This document shows, in pieces, positions 26,849-35,920 of a DNA stretch of 64,000 nucleotides. Numbering within the stretch: the first letter of the stretch is position 1; each line of letters opens with the position of its first letter. The notes under the pieces were generated by a model that was not told where the DNA came from, did no database searches, and was given only the letters and a program-made list of their open reading frames with translations. The stretch comes from Armatimonadota bacterium (GTDB taxonomy: Bacteria > Armatimonadota > JADLDR01), in assembly GCA_020846535.1 (NCBI GenBank), contig JADLDR010000114.1, positions 1-64,000 on the forward strand, given 5' to 3'. A program made the translations under genes and the position numbers.

Positions 26849-27984
26849 GGCATCACCAGAGGCGTTGTGGACCCTATCCCGTCCCGCTTCAGGGTGAACC
26901 GCTGCTTGTATTCGCCCCTGCGGATGGAGTGAGTCACCCGCTTCACATAGTAAAGGCCGTCGTAGCTGTAACCGGCCCCGCGCAGGCCGACCAGCCCGCG
27001 GGCCTGCAAGAGATTGCCGTAGCGCAACGAGTCCAGTTCTCCGTCGGCGGTCACGGCGTCATTGGAGGCGTCCATGATCCCCTGGGCGCGGGCAAATGCC
27101 TGCATGGTATTCAGGCCCGATCCCTGAAAATGCGTCCGGCGCACGTTAGGCTGGTTGGCGAGCCAGGCGGGCTGGCTGGAAAGGGGCGGGCGCAGGCTGG
27201 CAAAAGTCTGCACCGGAACGTTCTGGTTGGTCAGCCTGTCCTGAACCGGCCCGGAAACCGTCGTCGGAGCCAGGGCGTTGTTCTGGAATTGAATCGAAGC
27301 GACATTGCTCTCCGGCCCTATATTCACCGAAAGGGCGCTCTGGGGGATGTCCGTCCGCTTGGGCGGCCCCCAGTAACCGATATTGACGAAAGGAACCGGC
27401 CCGGGCGCGATATAAAAGGTGTAGCCGTACCGCCCGGCCATTTTGTTCAGGTATTCCAGGTCGGAGCCGCACTGAACCGGCGTCCGCTCGATAGGGATCG
27501 GCGGGTCGATCACGGGCGGGGGAATGACCATCGGGAGAATCCCGAACTCCGGGTAGTTCAGCAGGATCTTGTTGGCGATGATCGTTTCATCCTGGGCCGG
27601 ATGCTCCACCGGCTCCCGGGCCATGTCCATCATGACACTGATATCTTCTCCCATGACCGTAAAGGTCGATGTCCCCGGCTCCTGTCCCGGGGACAACTGA
27701 TGATGGGTGATGATACCGTCCATCAGAACTCTGGGCGTGGCGTTGAAGGTTGCCAGCAGGATGACCCGGTTGAAGGGCTTCAGCAGCGGGTTGCCAACCA
27801 GAGGGTAATCCAGCAGGTCGAACGGCCCGGTGCGCCCGACATGAAAGACGATCTGAAAGCCCGAACGCTCTTCATCGCTGTGAGAAACCTCCACGCTGTC
27901 CAGGGCTTCCATGAGCAGCGGCGGGGCCGGGAGGGCTACGGTCGGCCCGATGAAAAGGGTCAGGTGGATGCCCAGAAAATTCAT
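26845..27984 (-). CDS. gp27-like hub protein (eCIS, Pvc8 N-terminal part)
   Basis: The 379-residue protein resembles the late control D/gp27 hub domain: a beta-rich N-terminal part with a GPFDLLDYPL segment, MDGIITHHQ, an EDISVMMDM helix, and the typical C-terminal GSDLEYLNKMAGRYGYTFYI. It forms the trimeric hub at the tube base. The spike OB domain is encoded separately downstream. C-terminal residues include an AFARAQGIMD segment and RGAGYSYDGLYYVKRVTHSI, a common closing strand of eCIS hubs. Confidence 0.85.
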   Translation of the reverse strand: MNFLGIHLTLFIGPTVALPAPPLLMEALDSVEVSHSDEERSGFQIVFHVGRTGPFDLLDYPLVGNPLLKPFNRVILLATFNATPRVLMDGIITHHQLSPGQEPGTSTFTVMGEDISVMMDMAREPVEHPAQDETIIANKILLNYPEFGILPMVIPPPVIDPPIPIERTPVQCGSDLEYLNKMAGRYGYTFYIAPGPVPFVNIGYWGPPKRTDIPQSALSVNIGPESNVASIQFQNNALAPTTVSGPVQDRLTNQNVPVQTFASLRPPLSSQPAWLANQPNVRRTHFQGSGLNTMQAFARAQGIMDASNDAVTADGELDSLRYGNLLQARGLVGLRGAGYSYDGLYYVKRVTHSIRRGEYKQRFTLKRDGIGSTTPLVMP

Positions 27985-27987
27985 GGC

Positions 27988-28290
27988 TTATCCCTGCGGC
28001 GCGGGAACGCGCACAATGCGGCCCGGCTCCGAGGTCAGTTCCTCCGGCTGGAAGGCGTCGTTGGCATCGCAGAGCCGCCAGAACTGCTCCGGGTCGCCGA
28101 GGTAGCGGGCCGTGATATGATCGAGCCGCTCCCCCTGCGCGACCGTATGCTCCGTCAGGAGAGGTATCTCCCCGGCGGGGGGGAGGAAGCGGCGGAGAAC
28201 ATAGCGGATCTCGCGCACCGAGCCGTCGGGTTGAGGCGCGGCATAGGTCGCCGTCGGGATCCGGGCATAGCGGCTGTTGGGCTGAAACAT
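27988..28290 (-). CDS. LysM-domain baseplate adaptor (eCIS)
   Basis: The 100-residue protein has an N-terminal SRYA..PTATY strand, then a LysM-like domain: H.V..GERLD.I..R.L.DP..FW.L.DAN present as HTVAQGERLDHITARYLGDP and WRLCDAND. It corresponds to the LysM part of Afp7/Pvc7 or to phage gpX/gp53. It is three bases downstream of the tube-initiator-like gene. In Pvc7 the two parts are one protein. Confidence 0.85.
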   Translation of the reverse strand: MFQPNSRYARIPTATYAAPQPDGSVREIRYVLRRFLPPAGEIPLLTEHTVAQGERLDHITARYLGDPEQFWRLCDANDAFQPEELTSEPGRIVRVPAPQG

Positions 28291-28293
28291 GAT

Positions 28294-28965
28294 TCAACCT
28301 CCCGAGCTTCCGCGTGCGGCGGCAGCGACCGGCGCGGAACCGGCCAGGTTTCCCACGCTGCTGATGACCGCCATCGTCTCCTTGACGACCTGATGGGCCA
28401 GGAAGAGCGCGTAGCCCGGGTGAGTCAGGGAGAGATCGTTGTAGCTCAGCACCCGAAGCCCCAGCGAGACTTTGGCGCGGATGGGGTTCAGGCCGGTATC
28501 GTAAGCCTCTTCAGTGATGGAAAAGTCGGTCAGCTTCACCGGCAGCGCCCGCTTCGGCCCCCAGATGAAAAGGGTGAGAGGGGCCATCGGAGGGATGACC
28601 TCGATAGTTCCCAGGGCCAGCAGGACGGTGTTGGCGATCACGAGGCTGCTTTTGGGGTAGATGAGCATTTCCAGGGCCGAAAGCTGGGGGTAGATGCCCA
28701 TGCTGACCGCATCGCTGTCCGCCTGCTCCAGCTGGTCGGTGGCATCGATCTCCACATCCAGGCTGATGGTTTCCACCGGAGCGCCCTTGAGCCGGAGCGC
28801 CTCCGACCTGCCGCTGTTTTCCGATCCGGCCACCTGCGCCTGCAATGTCCGGGTCATGGTGTCCGGGTTGTATTGAAACACCACCACGCTCGACAGCGGG
28901 TTGAAGAGATCAATCCCCACAATCGCGCCTTTCATCAGGCGCGGGGAGCCGGGAAAGGTGGACAT
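28294..28965 (-). CDS. Tube initiator/CIS tube protein (Pvc7 N-terminal like)
   Basis: The 223-residue protein matches the contractile injection system tube family: VVVFQYNPDTMTRTLQAQ, then LRLKGAPVETISLDVEIDAT and a C-terminal PIRAKVSLGLRVLSYNDL strand. In Afp/Pvc this domain sits at the base of the inner tube, joining hub to tube. The Ala/Gly/Ser-rich tail replaces the LysM part, which is the next gene. It follows the effector gene after 130 bp, the largest gap in the operon apart from the repeat region. Confidence 0.85.
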   Translation of the reverse strand: MSTFPGSPRLMKGAIVGIDLFNPLSSVVVFQYNPDTMTRTLQAQVAGSENSGRSEALRLKGAPVETISLDVEIDATDQLEQADSDAVSMGIYPQLSALEMLIYPKSSLVIANTVLLALGTIEVIPPMAPLTLFIWGPKRALPVKLTDFSITEEAYDTGLNPIRAKVSLGLRVLSYNDLSLTHPGYALFLAHQVVKETMAVISSVGNLAGSAPVAAAARGSSGG

Positions 28966-28974
28966 AAGTTGTTC

Positions 28975-29095
28975 TCCGTCTGTTCCACAGGCCGTGCAGC
29001 GAAAAAGTCACGCCGGCGCTCAGGGTCAGCATGTATTTTGCGCTCGCTTCGCGGATCAGGTCATAGACATAGCCCGCGCCTGTGGAAAGGTGGGA
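28975..29095 (-). other. In-frame continuation after the effector stop codon
   Basis: Directly after the TAG at 29098-29096 the effector frame stays open to about 28920. It reads STGAGYVYDLIREASAKYML and TLSAGVTFSLHGLW, which looks like further outer-membrane-type beta-strands. The tail overlaps the next gene start. It may be the remnant of a longer effector or of a lost paralog. Whether it is ever translated is unknown. Confidence 0.35.
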
Positions 29096-30847
29096 CTAAA
29101 AATCAAACCCCGCCGCGCCCACGATGATCAGCCGGTCGCTGCCTTCCTTGTTCAGGATGCCGCGGGCTTCCGCGCCGATCTCAATGTTCTCCCAGCGGTA
29201 GCCGAAGCCGAACGCGCCGGTGAATCCGCCTTCGACCCTGGGGCCGAGGGAAGGGAGGGCCACGCCGATAGCACCGCCTGTCCGCACATCCATGTAGAAG
29301 CCCCTCAGGGGCTGCTGGATTCTCAGGCCGATCTCCCCGATGGCGGAGGCCAGGTGTTCCTCTCGGTTGCCGCCCGGAGGCAGGTAAAGCAGCTGCGCCC
29401 CGATGAAGGGGTTGAAAACCACCATCCGGTCGGGCCGGAGCGAGACGCGAAGCCCCAGGCTGACCGCAGCGCGTTTCTCGTCCTCGCCCAGAGAGGCCCC
29501 ACCTCGCAATTCCAGCCCGAACCGCTGCGGAGCGCCCATCGGGGCGGCCCGCGAGGGCAAATCCACCGCAGGCGGGCCGGGATAGGTGGCGGCCCTGACA
29601 TCTGCGCATTCGAACTGGCGGGTTTCTCTCAAATCCAGCGAAGGATCCAGATTGATGCCCAGGTCGGTGTTGAGCCGCCGGGCCAGGTCCGCAATGTCCG
29701 CGCGGCGCTTCAGGGTGCGGTGAAGCCAGAAGCGAAAGACTCTGCTGTGGCCCGGGTGCGGCGCGATCACGGCTCGATAATGGGCGGTGATCCGCCTGAT
29801 CGCATTGTCGCGGGCGGAATCGCCCACATCGCTGCGCCGGTAGTAGTCCAGGAGAGGGGCATATTCGGAAATGCGGTCGACATAGCATCTCTGACCGGCG
29901 ACGCCCATCACATAGGATCGGTGGAAATCGCGGATGAAGGAGCTTGTCCAGGCGTCCAGTTCCGACTCGTTGCCGGTCAGCGTACTGCCCGATTCATACT
30001 GGCGGATATGGTCGAATTCATGGCTCAGCACTTCCCGCGTTTCGTAGAAATCGCCCTCCTGAAGCGCCTGCGGGCCCAGCACCACATAATAACTGCTTCC
30101 CGAACGGCGCGTATAGCCCGCGTTGCCGGTCAGCCGCCGCCTGTCCACAGGGGATTGCTTCTGATTCAGGTTGTCGTCATAATTGATGCGCGGTCTGTCG
30201 AAGGAATAGGCTTCCAGGTGTGCGATGTCGACCGTGGTATCGGCATTGCACTGCTCGGTTCTGTCCACCACATCGATCCCGACCGCCTCGTGAATCAGGG
30301 CGGCCCGCTGCGCGGAGGTGGTGGCCGCTCTCACACGCTGCGCCCAGTCCGCCGGAACTCCGGTCGTCCCGGGGCCGAATCTCTCCTGGCGCTGGATCAG
30401 GGGAACCGGGCCGTAAGCCGCAGCCGCGCCCGTCCGCGCCGTCTGTTCGTGCGGATCGTTCCGGTGGCTCATCAGGGGCCGGGCACCTTCCGGCACCCAG
30501 CTTTGCTGAACCACATGCGCCAGTTCGTGTTCCAGCAAAGCGCGGCCCGCCCGGGTGCCGGGCGCGTAGGCCCCTGACCCGAAGACGACCGCCTCGCCCA
30601 CCGTATACGCCTCGGCCCCTATCGCCTGCGCGGAGGCTTCCGCCTGCACACCGGTATGGATGCGAACCCGGCTGAAGTCATGACCGTGCTGGGTTTCCAT
30701 CAGGCTGCGAGCCCCCGCATCGAGCGGCTGGCCGGAAGATCGGAGCGCATCCTGCACCGGCGCGGGCAAGCGGGCGAAATCACGCTCACGGCACATCCTC
30801 GATCCATTCGCGGCCTCTTTTTCTGGCGCGTGCATCCGGGCGTTCAT
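29096..30847 (-). CDS. eCIS-linked DUF4157 effector with two HExxH motifs and beta-barrel-like C terminus
   Basis: The 583-residue protein has an N-terminal DUF4157 domain (residues 25-120; SSGQPLDAGARSLME, FSRVRIHTG, HELAH at 107-111 followed by VVQQ). DUF4157 marks cargo of many contractile injection systems. A second zinc-protease-like motif, HEFDH, is at 276-280, with acidic ESELDAW near 294-300 as a possible third ligand. Residues 400-583 alternate aromatic and small residues, resembling an outer-membrane beta-barrel and ending GAAGFDF. It lies within the operon between the small protein and the tube initiator, so it is the best cargo candidate. Its target is unknown. Confidence 0.75.
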   Translation of the reverse strand: MNARMHAPEKEAANGSRMCRERDFARLPAPVQDALRSSGQPLDAGARSLMETQHGHDFSRVRIHTGVQAEASAQAIGAEAYTVGEAVVFGSGAYAPGTRAGRALLEHELAHVVQQSWVPEGARPLMSHRNDPHEQTARTGAAAAYGPVPLIQRQERFGPGTTGVPADWAQRVRAATTSAQRAALIHEAVGIDVVDRTEQCNADTTVDIAHLEAYSFDRPRINYDDNLNQKQSPVDRRRLTGNAGYTRRSGSSYYVVLGPQALQEGDFYETREVLSHEFDHIRQYESGSTLTGNESELDAWTSSFIRDFHRSYVMGVAGQRCYVDRISEYAPLLDYYRRSDVGDSARDNAIRRITAHYRAVIAPHPGHSRVFRFWLHRTLKRRADIADLARRLNTDLGINLDPSLDLRETRQFECADVRAATYPGPPAVDLPSRAAPMGAPQRFGLELRGGASLGEDEKRAAVSLGLRVSLRPDRMVVFNPFIGAQLLYLPPGGNREEHLASAIGEIGLRIQQPLRGFYMDVRTGGAIGVALPSLGPRVEGGFTGAFGFGYRWENIEIGAEARGILNKEGSDRLIIVGAAGFDF

Positions 30848-31101
30848 GGGCCGAACCCTCCGTACAGGGTGGCGGCCACCCGATAGCCGACGGCCTCCGG
30901 CGGGGAGCCTGCATCAGCCGCCACGGTGCCGGCGTCGAGGTGCGGTATATCTGCACTTTGCGCCAGAGACGGAGGAACGCCCCGCTCGGCCAGCAGGCGC
31001 TCCAGTTCGCGGGCGATGGATTCCGAAATGCGATGCCGGTCGCCCGGTCGAAAGCCGTGCAGAACCAGTTCTTCGATATGGATTTCGACGGGAGGGATCA
31101 C
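30844..31101 (-). CDS. Small conserved eCIS protein
   Basis: The 85-residue protein starts VEIHIEELVLHGFRPGDRHR and continues with an amphipathic helix ESIARELERLLAERGV and an Ala-rich tail. Short proteins with this HIEELVLHGF..GDR start recur beside the AAA ATPase in eCIS loci; their job is unknown. It overlaps both neighbours by 4 bp, so it is translated with the ATPase and the effector. An effector-loading or chaperone role is possible given its position directly before the cargo gene. Confidence 0.7.
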   Translation of the reverse strand: MIPPVEIHIEELVLHGFRPGDRHRISESIARELERLLAERGVPPSLAQSADIPHLDAGTVAADAGSPPEAVGYRVAATLYGGFGP

Positions 31102-33062
31102 AGCCAGCCTCCGATTTCGGCTTCGGTCAGGGGCTTTTCAAGTTTGGCGTATTCGGTGCGGGCGGATTCCAGGAGATGGACCATCCTTACAGGCTCTCCG
31201 GCGTCGGCGGCCCGGAATGCCGCGCCGAGGGCGATATTGCGAATAGTGCCTCCGGCGACATTCAGGCGGGCCAGCCGGTCGAAGGAGAGTTCTTCAGCCG
31301 GCACCTGGCACGGGAAGATATGCCGCCAGATCTCGGCCCGCTGGGCGGCATCGGGAAAGGGAAACTGGACCAGAAAGCGGATGCGGCGCAGGAAGGCAGG
31401 ATCGAGGGCGCTTTTCAGGTTGGTCGTCAGGATCGCCAGGCCCCGGTAGCTCTCCATCCGCTGAAGCAGGTAGCTGATCTCGATATTGGCATACCGGTCG
31501 TGGCTGTCCTTGACCTCGCTCCGCTTGCCGAAAAGCGCATCCGCCTCATCGAAGAGGAGGATGGCCCCGCCCCCTTCGGCGGCATCGAAGACGCGCTTCA
31601 AATTCTTTTCGGTCTCCCCGATATATTTGCTCACCACCGCGCTCAGATCGATCCGGTAGAGATCGAGGCCCAGTTCGTTCGCCAGCACTTCCGCCGCCAT
31701 CGTTTTGCCTGTCCCGCTCGCCCCGGAGAAAAGGGCACTGATCCCCAGCCCCCGATTGCTCTTCCGGGCAAAGCCCCAGGTGTCATAGACCCGGGTGCGC
31801 TGGCGCACATGGACGGCGATCTCGCGCAGAATCGCCAGGGCGGGAGCGGGCAGCACCAGGTCTTCCCGGACCGCGACCGGCTCGATGCGCTGGGCCAAGC
31901 TCTCCAGGGGCGGGCGGGAGAGCGCCCGGCAGGCTTCCCAGAGAGAGGCGGCCTCTGCGCCGGTTTCGCGAGCGTCCCCCTCCAGGGTGGCGTTCCGGAT
32001 CGCGCGGGCGCTCAGGTCGAACTGCGCGGTCAGAAGATCGAGCGTTCCGTTGAGGCCGGGCGAACCGCGCAGGGCCGCCTGCCAGAGCGAACGCTGCTCC
32101 TCGGGGGCAGGCTTGCCGACATCGAAAGTCGTCGCCCGGCGCTGGCGTAGAGGCCGCCTAGCCGGGGCAGACAGAAAGACGGCTCCGTGCGCGGCATTCA
32201 TAATACGAAGGAGGGCGTTTTCCCGGCTGGAGTCGACCCGATCCGGCTCGAAGTCTTCGATAAGGAGGGCGCTGCCGCACAAGGCGGCCTCTCTGTCCCA
32301 CAGGCGGATCAGGGTGTCCGTTTCGTGCGGCAGGGTCGGCAGGTCGGTGGCTGAAAGAATGTGCAGGTTCAGGCCCAGGGATCGGCTGGCGGCAAAGGCG
32401 ATCTCCCTCCCGGCGAACGGGTCAGAGCCGCACAACTGCGCGACCGGCAGAAGAGAGCCGTCCGATGCATCCGACCAGAGGGCGAAGATCCTGTCGGCGA
32501 TTCGGCAGTGGGAGGGAACAGGCGGATCGAGCGGGCCGCACGGCTCGATCAATCCCACAAGCCGCCCATCCAGGTGATGCACCCCGGCCAGGTAATGAAG
32601 AATGCGCTCATCGATTTTGAGCGGGCTGTAGACCAGGGAGCCGCCGGGGGAAACCTCGATCAGCTTCCACGCCCGCAGGGGCGACGCCGGAGTCAGGGCG
32701 CTCCAGTGGGCATCGGGCAGAGCGGCAAGGGCCAGGCTGAAGGTCGGATAGGCGCGTAGCGGATCGCCCTGGGCCGAAGCGCAGAGGGCGGGGAAGGAGG
32801 CGTCCATCTCCATTCCGGCGCACAGCAAAAGGATATCCTGCTCGAAAGCGGTCAGGCCGAAGATGGAGGAAATCTTTGCAAGCGCAGCAGGGGCAGGCAT
32901 CGCCCGGGCGGACTCGTCAAAGGACAGCCGGGCGGATGCCGCCTCCGGGGATGCTTCCGGGCCGCCGATGTGCCGTTCCAGGGCCAGCCGGGTTCGCGCC
33001 AGGGCCGCCGTCAGGTATCTCTGGTTGGCTGCCTGCCAGTTGTGAAGAGATGGGCTGTTCAT
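31098..33062 (-). CDS. AAA+ ATPase of the eCIS (Pvc15/Afp15 type)
   Basis: The 654-residue protein has a helical N-terminal domain and a C-terminal AAA+ module with Walker A GASGTGKT (447-454), Walker B ILLFDEADALF (501-511), sensor 1 in ILTTN, and the arginine-finger region LRRIRF. Afp15-type ATPases are needed for assembly of contractile injection particles, possibly for effector loading or particle maturation. The N-terminal half carries a degenerate second ATPase-like domain (LIRLWDREAALCGSALLIED). It is fully embedded in the operon with 4-bp overlaps on both sides. Confidence 0.92.
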   Translation of the reverse strand: MNSPSLHNWQAANQRYLTAALARTRLALERHIGGPEASPEAASARLSFDESARAMPAPAALAKISSIFGLTAFEQDILLLCAGMEMDASFPALCASAQGDPLRAYPTFSLALAALPDAHWSALTPASPLRAWKLIEVSPGGSLVYSPLKIDERILHYLAGVHHLDGRLVGLIEPCGPLDPPVPSHCRIADRIFALWSDASDGSLLPVAQLCGSDPFAGREIAFAASRSLGLNLHILSATDLPTLPHETDTLIRLWDREAALCGSALLIEDFEPDRVDSSRENALLRIMNAAHGAVFLSAPARRPLRQRRATTFDVGKPAPEEQRSLWQAALRGSPGLNGTLDLLTAQFDLSARAIRNATLEGDARETGAEAASLWEACRALSRPPLESLAQRIEPVAVREDLVLPAPALAILREIAVHVRQRTRVYDTWGFARKSNRGLGISALFSGASGTGKTMAAEVLANELGLDLYRIDLSAVVSKYIGETEKNLKRVFDAAEGGGAILLFDEADALFGKRSEVKDSHDRYANIEISYLLQRMESYRGLAILTTNLKSALDPAFLRRIRFLVQFPFPDAAQRAEIWRHIFPCQVPAEELSFDRLARLNVAGGTIRNIALGAAFRAADAGEPVRMVHLLESARTEYAKLEKPLTEAEIGGWL

Positions 33063-34321
33063 GGGATCGTCACCCGCGGGCCGAAGGCCGGGCTGGCAGG
33101 GTCCGGGTCGAGAAGGCTTTCCGCGCCATCGACCTGAAGGCGGACGAAATATTCGCCGGCCCGGGTGCCTTCCACAGAAACGATGACCGTATCGGTATCG
33201 CCCGCACGGGGCGAGAGAGAGAAAGCGTGGCTTTCGGGATCGCTGGCGGCCCGTTCATTCAGCAGCAGGACGACGCGCTGCGATTTACCGATGACCGGAC
33301 GGGCCTGCACCCGGATATCCGCAGAGCGGGGAGCGCTTCCGGTTCCCTGGACATCGAGGGCCGATACCCCGGTCACTTCAGGATGCAGCACGAACGGGGC
33401 TATGTTGGATTCGATGCCCGCATGTTCCGCAGGCGACTCTCCCATCATCAAAGGGTGGTAAACCTGAAGGCCGTGCAGCCCGGCGGCAAGGGAAGCCGGG
33501 GGCAGAGGCAGGGCGATTCGTGTGTCCGTGAGGCTGGTCGGGGCGAAATCCGCTTCCCCGATGCGGATGCGGGTGGCTTCTCCTTTCATGCGCTGGCCTT
33601 CCACAATAAGCGTGCTGCCTGCGGCGATAGGGATTTCGGCCCCTGCCTGGGAAATAACCCTTTCGATCACCGGCTGGCGGAAGGGCAGGACGTAAAGCCT
33701 CGGTTCCCGCACCGGCAGGGAGGGGTTGGGCGTTTCATCGCTTTCGATGAAAACGACTTCCGCCTGGTAGAAGGCCGACAGGATATAAGGCGTCTGGCTG
33801 AAGACCGTCCACAGTTTGTTGACCTCCTCCATCGAGAGAGGAACGGGGGCCAATTTCACCGTTTCCGGCTCTTCGGCCAGGTCGGACTGGGCCAGGAGCG
33901 CATCGTAGGGCGGGCTGCCGATGGTCTGGCGGATCAGTTGGCGCGAAAGGACAGGGCGGGCATGGAGCGCGCCTGCCACTACCCCCAGGATTCGCTGCGG
34001 CTCCAGTTCAGCGTCGCCGCCGTGGAAGGTGAGAAGATAGTGAAGTTCGAGGGCGGCTTTCGGGCGGCGGGCGAGAGAGCCGTCGGCGCGGCGGGCGGGC
34101 AGATCTTCATTACGCCAGGCGGTGTTGGGCGAGACTCTGTAGAGGTAGATATTGACCCCTTTATCGGGCAGCGCGTTGGCCGGGCTGTCGGGCCGGAGGG
34201 CGGTCACCCTGGCCCCCGACACCGCTCCGGGCGCGTAGCGGGCCTCGGCAGTATCCAGCGCCTCCTGGAGCATCCTCTGAAGCGTGGCTGTCACGGTGGC
34301 GACGGCGAGAAAATTGCTCAT
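33059..34321 (-). CDS. DUF4255 tube terminator/cap protein (Pvc16-like)
   Basis: The 420-residue protein has a DUF4255 (Pvc16 N-terminal) domain: an AVATVTATLQRMLQ start, GVNIYLYRVSPNTAWRNEDL, then ALELHYLLTFHG and E.Q..LG....L...PVL. Residues about 200-420 contain two Ig/IPT-like beta domains (VSALDVQGTGSAPRSADIRV). Pvc16/Afp16 terminates the tube and sheath and fixes particle length. It overlaps the Pro-rich gene upstream and the ATPase downstream by 4 bp each. Confidence 0.88.
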   Translation of the reverse strand: MSNFLAVATVTATLQRMLQEALDTAEARYAPGAVSGARVTALRPDSPANALPDKGVNIYLYRVSPNTAWRNEDLPARRADGSLARRPKAALELHYLLTFHGGDAELEPQRILGVVAGALHARPVLSRQLIRQTIGSPPYDALLAQSDLAEEPETVKLAPVPLSMEEVNKLWTVFSQTPYILSAFYQAEVVFIESDETPNPSLPVREPRLYVLPFRQPVIERVISQAGAEIPIAAGSTLIVEGQRMKGEATRIRIGEADFAPTSLTDTRIALPLPPASLAAGLHGLQVYHPLMMGESPAEHAGIESNIAPFVLHPEVTGVSALDVQGTGSAPRSADIRVQARPVIGKSQRVVLLLNERAASDPESHAFSLSPRAGDTDTVIVSVEGTRAGEYFVRLQVDGAESLLDPDPASPAFGPRVTIP

Positions 34322-35184
34322 CTTGTCCCCCCGCTGCGCTGTTTCAGATAGTCCTCCAGCGACAGGGCCGGGCCGCTTTTCGCAGGCTCCGCTTTCGGCC
34401 TCGGAGGCGGAAAAACGGCCCGCACCTCCACCCGCCCGATAGTCACCCGGATTGGGGGCGGCCCGGATTCGTCTGCCGGAGCATCGCGGCCCGCTGCCCG
34501 TTCCGGCGGTGATGAAACCTGCGGTCGCGCCGCAACCGGATGAACCGGAAGAGGCCGGATGGGTCCCGGCGCAGGCTCCTCGGCCACGAGCGGTTCATGG
34601 CCCTCTGTCCGCGGCCGGGGCTGAATCGTATCTACAGTCACCTGCGCTTCATAGGGCAGGATTGTTTTGACAGCTTGCCGCTCCTGTATGCTTTGCGCCT
34701 GCCCGACATTTTGGGCTTGTGGGGCCTGGGGCAAAGGCTCAATAGGCGCTGTCGGAATAGGAGCAGATACCTGGCTCATGCCCGCCGATTGAGAGGATAT
34801 ATCGGCCACAGTGGGTGCTTCCGGCAAGGGCAGAAGGGGCGCACTCTGCCGATCCGGTGCATATATGCGCACATCGGCGCTCATTGGCTGCGGTCGAGTC
34901 GCTTCCGATGAGGCAGATTCCTCTGTAGCCGCCGCAGGCTCCGGCTCAGGCCGCAAGGGAGCCGGCGCAAACGGTGAATTTCGGAGCGCAGGCGGGTCAG
35001 GCAGGCGCGAAGCCGCATCATCCTGCCGGGGCGGCTCGATGGATTGTTCTTCGAAGACAGGCATCGGCTCCTGTTCCTCCGGCTCGAAGCCCGGGCCGGG
35101 GGCAAACCGGGGAGCGATGACCGGCTCGACCGTCGGCGCGAGGCCGAGGGCGCGTTCCGCCAGTCGGGTCAGGAAATCAGCCAT
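34318..35184 (-). CDS. Pro-rich eCIS protein with conserved C-terminal motif
   Basis: The 288-residue protein is a long Pro/Glu/Ala-rich, probably disordered chain between a short amphipathic start (ADFLTRLAERALGLAP) and a conserved end: IRVTIGRVEVRAVFPPP, then SLEDYLKQR. That end recurs in proteins encoded beside DUF4255 genes of eCIS loci. No catalytic motif is visible. It may be a flexible tether or assembly factor. It overlaps the zinc-ribbon gene by 8 bp. Confidence 0.65.
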   Translation of the reverse strand: MADFLTRLAERALGLAPTVEPVIAPRFAPGPGFEPEEQEPMPVFEEQSIEPPRQDDAASRLPDPPALRNSPFAPAPLRPEPEPAAATEESASSEATRPQPMSADVRIYAPDRQSAPLLPLPEAPTVADISSQSAGMSQVSAPIPTAPIEPLPQAPQAQNVGQAQSIQERQAVKTILPYEAQVTVDTIQPRPRTEGHEPLVAEEPAPGPIRPLPVHPVAARPQVSSPPERAAGRDAPADESGPPPIRVTIGRVEVRAVFPPPRPKAEPAKSGPALSLEDYLKQRSGGTR

Positions 35185-35914
35185 GGATCAGCTCCAGATA
35201 TTTATGCCGCCGGGCGGCGCTCATTTTCAGAATGTCCGCTTCGCTCCAGCCGTAGGCCCGGGCGAGGGCATGAACCTCCCGCATCAGGCGGTGGGCCTGG
35301 GCCGCCGCCTCCGCCCAGAAAAAGGCGGCGATATCGAAAACTACCAGCCAGCGGTGGGAGCAGGCCGGGCACTCCATATCGAGAAGGGTTTCGGCCTGCG
35401 GGTTGCGCTGCGTCATGAGGCCGGCCATCGCCTCCAGCGCCGGTTCGGGCAAGTCGCAGGCGGAAACCTTCTGGCCTTCCTTGCTGGCGCTCAGCAGACA
35501 CCGCTCGATCAGGGCGGCTTTAGCCCGGCTTACGTCGGGGCAGCTTTCGGCTGCCGCCATATCCAGGCTGTCAGGCGGGCGGAAACGGAGCGTGAAGCCT
35601 CCGGTTTCCAGTCGCATCTCGGCCCGCTCTCCGGGAGCGGGCTTCCCGGAACGGAGGTCATCGGCCCGGAAGGTGAATTCCAGCCGTTCGGCGCACTGCG
35701 GGCAGGCGACAAAGCCACTCATCAAGGGACCGAAAGTCAGCGCCCTCAGGGTCAGCAGCCGGCCGTCACGCTCCCCGATGGGGAGGCGGCAAAGCGACTC
35801 CCATGTTTCTTCCGGGCAGGCGGCGGCCAGCAGGCAGAGCGCCCGGCAGGCAGGCGACTGGCTTACCCCCTGCTCCCAGATGACGACCAGTTCCGAGGCC
35901 GACAGCCTGTGCAT
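35177..35914 (-). CDS. eCIS zinc-ribbon protein, baseplate-hub chaperone-like
   Basis: The 245-residue protein contains two CxxC pairs (CPQC near residue 73 and CPAC near 190) that could bind one zinc. Its C-terminal segment (RLMREVHALARAYGWSEADI, then MSAARRHKYLEL) resembles T4 gp26-type hub assembly chaperones found in eCIS and phage clusters. The N-terminal part begins with ASELVVIWEQG. It probably assists baseplate assembly rather than being part of the particle. It lies 6 bp after the tube gene. Confidence 0.6.
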   Translation of the reverse strand: MHRLSASELVVIWEQGVSQSPACRALCLLAAACPEETWESLCRLPIGERDGRLLTLRALTFGPLMSGFVACPQCAERLEFTFRADDLRSGKPAPGERAEMRLETGGFTLRFRPPDSLDMAAAESCPDVSRAKAALIERCLLSASKEGQKVSACDLPEPALEAMAGLMTQRNPQAETLLDMECPACSHRWLVVFDIAAFFWAEAAAQAHRLMREVHALARAYGWSEADILKMSAARRHKYLELIHG

Positions 35915-35920
35915 GAAAGT

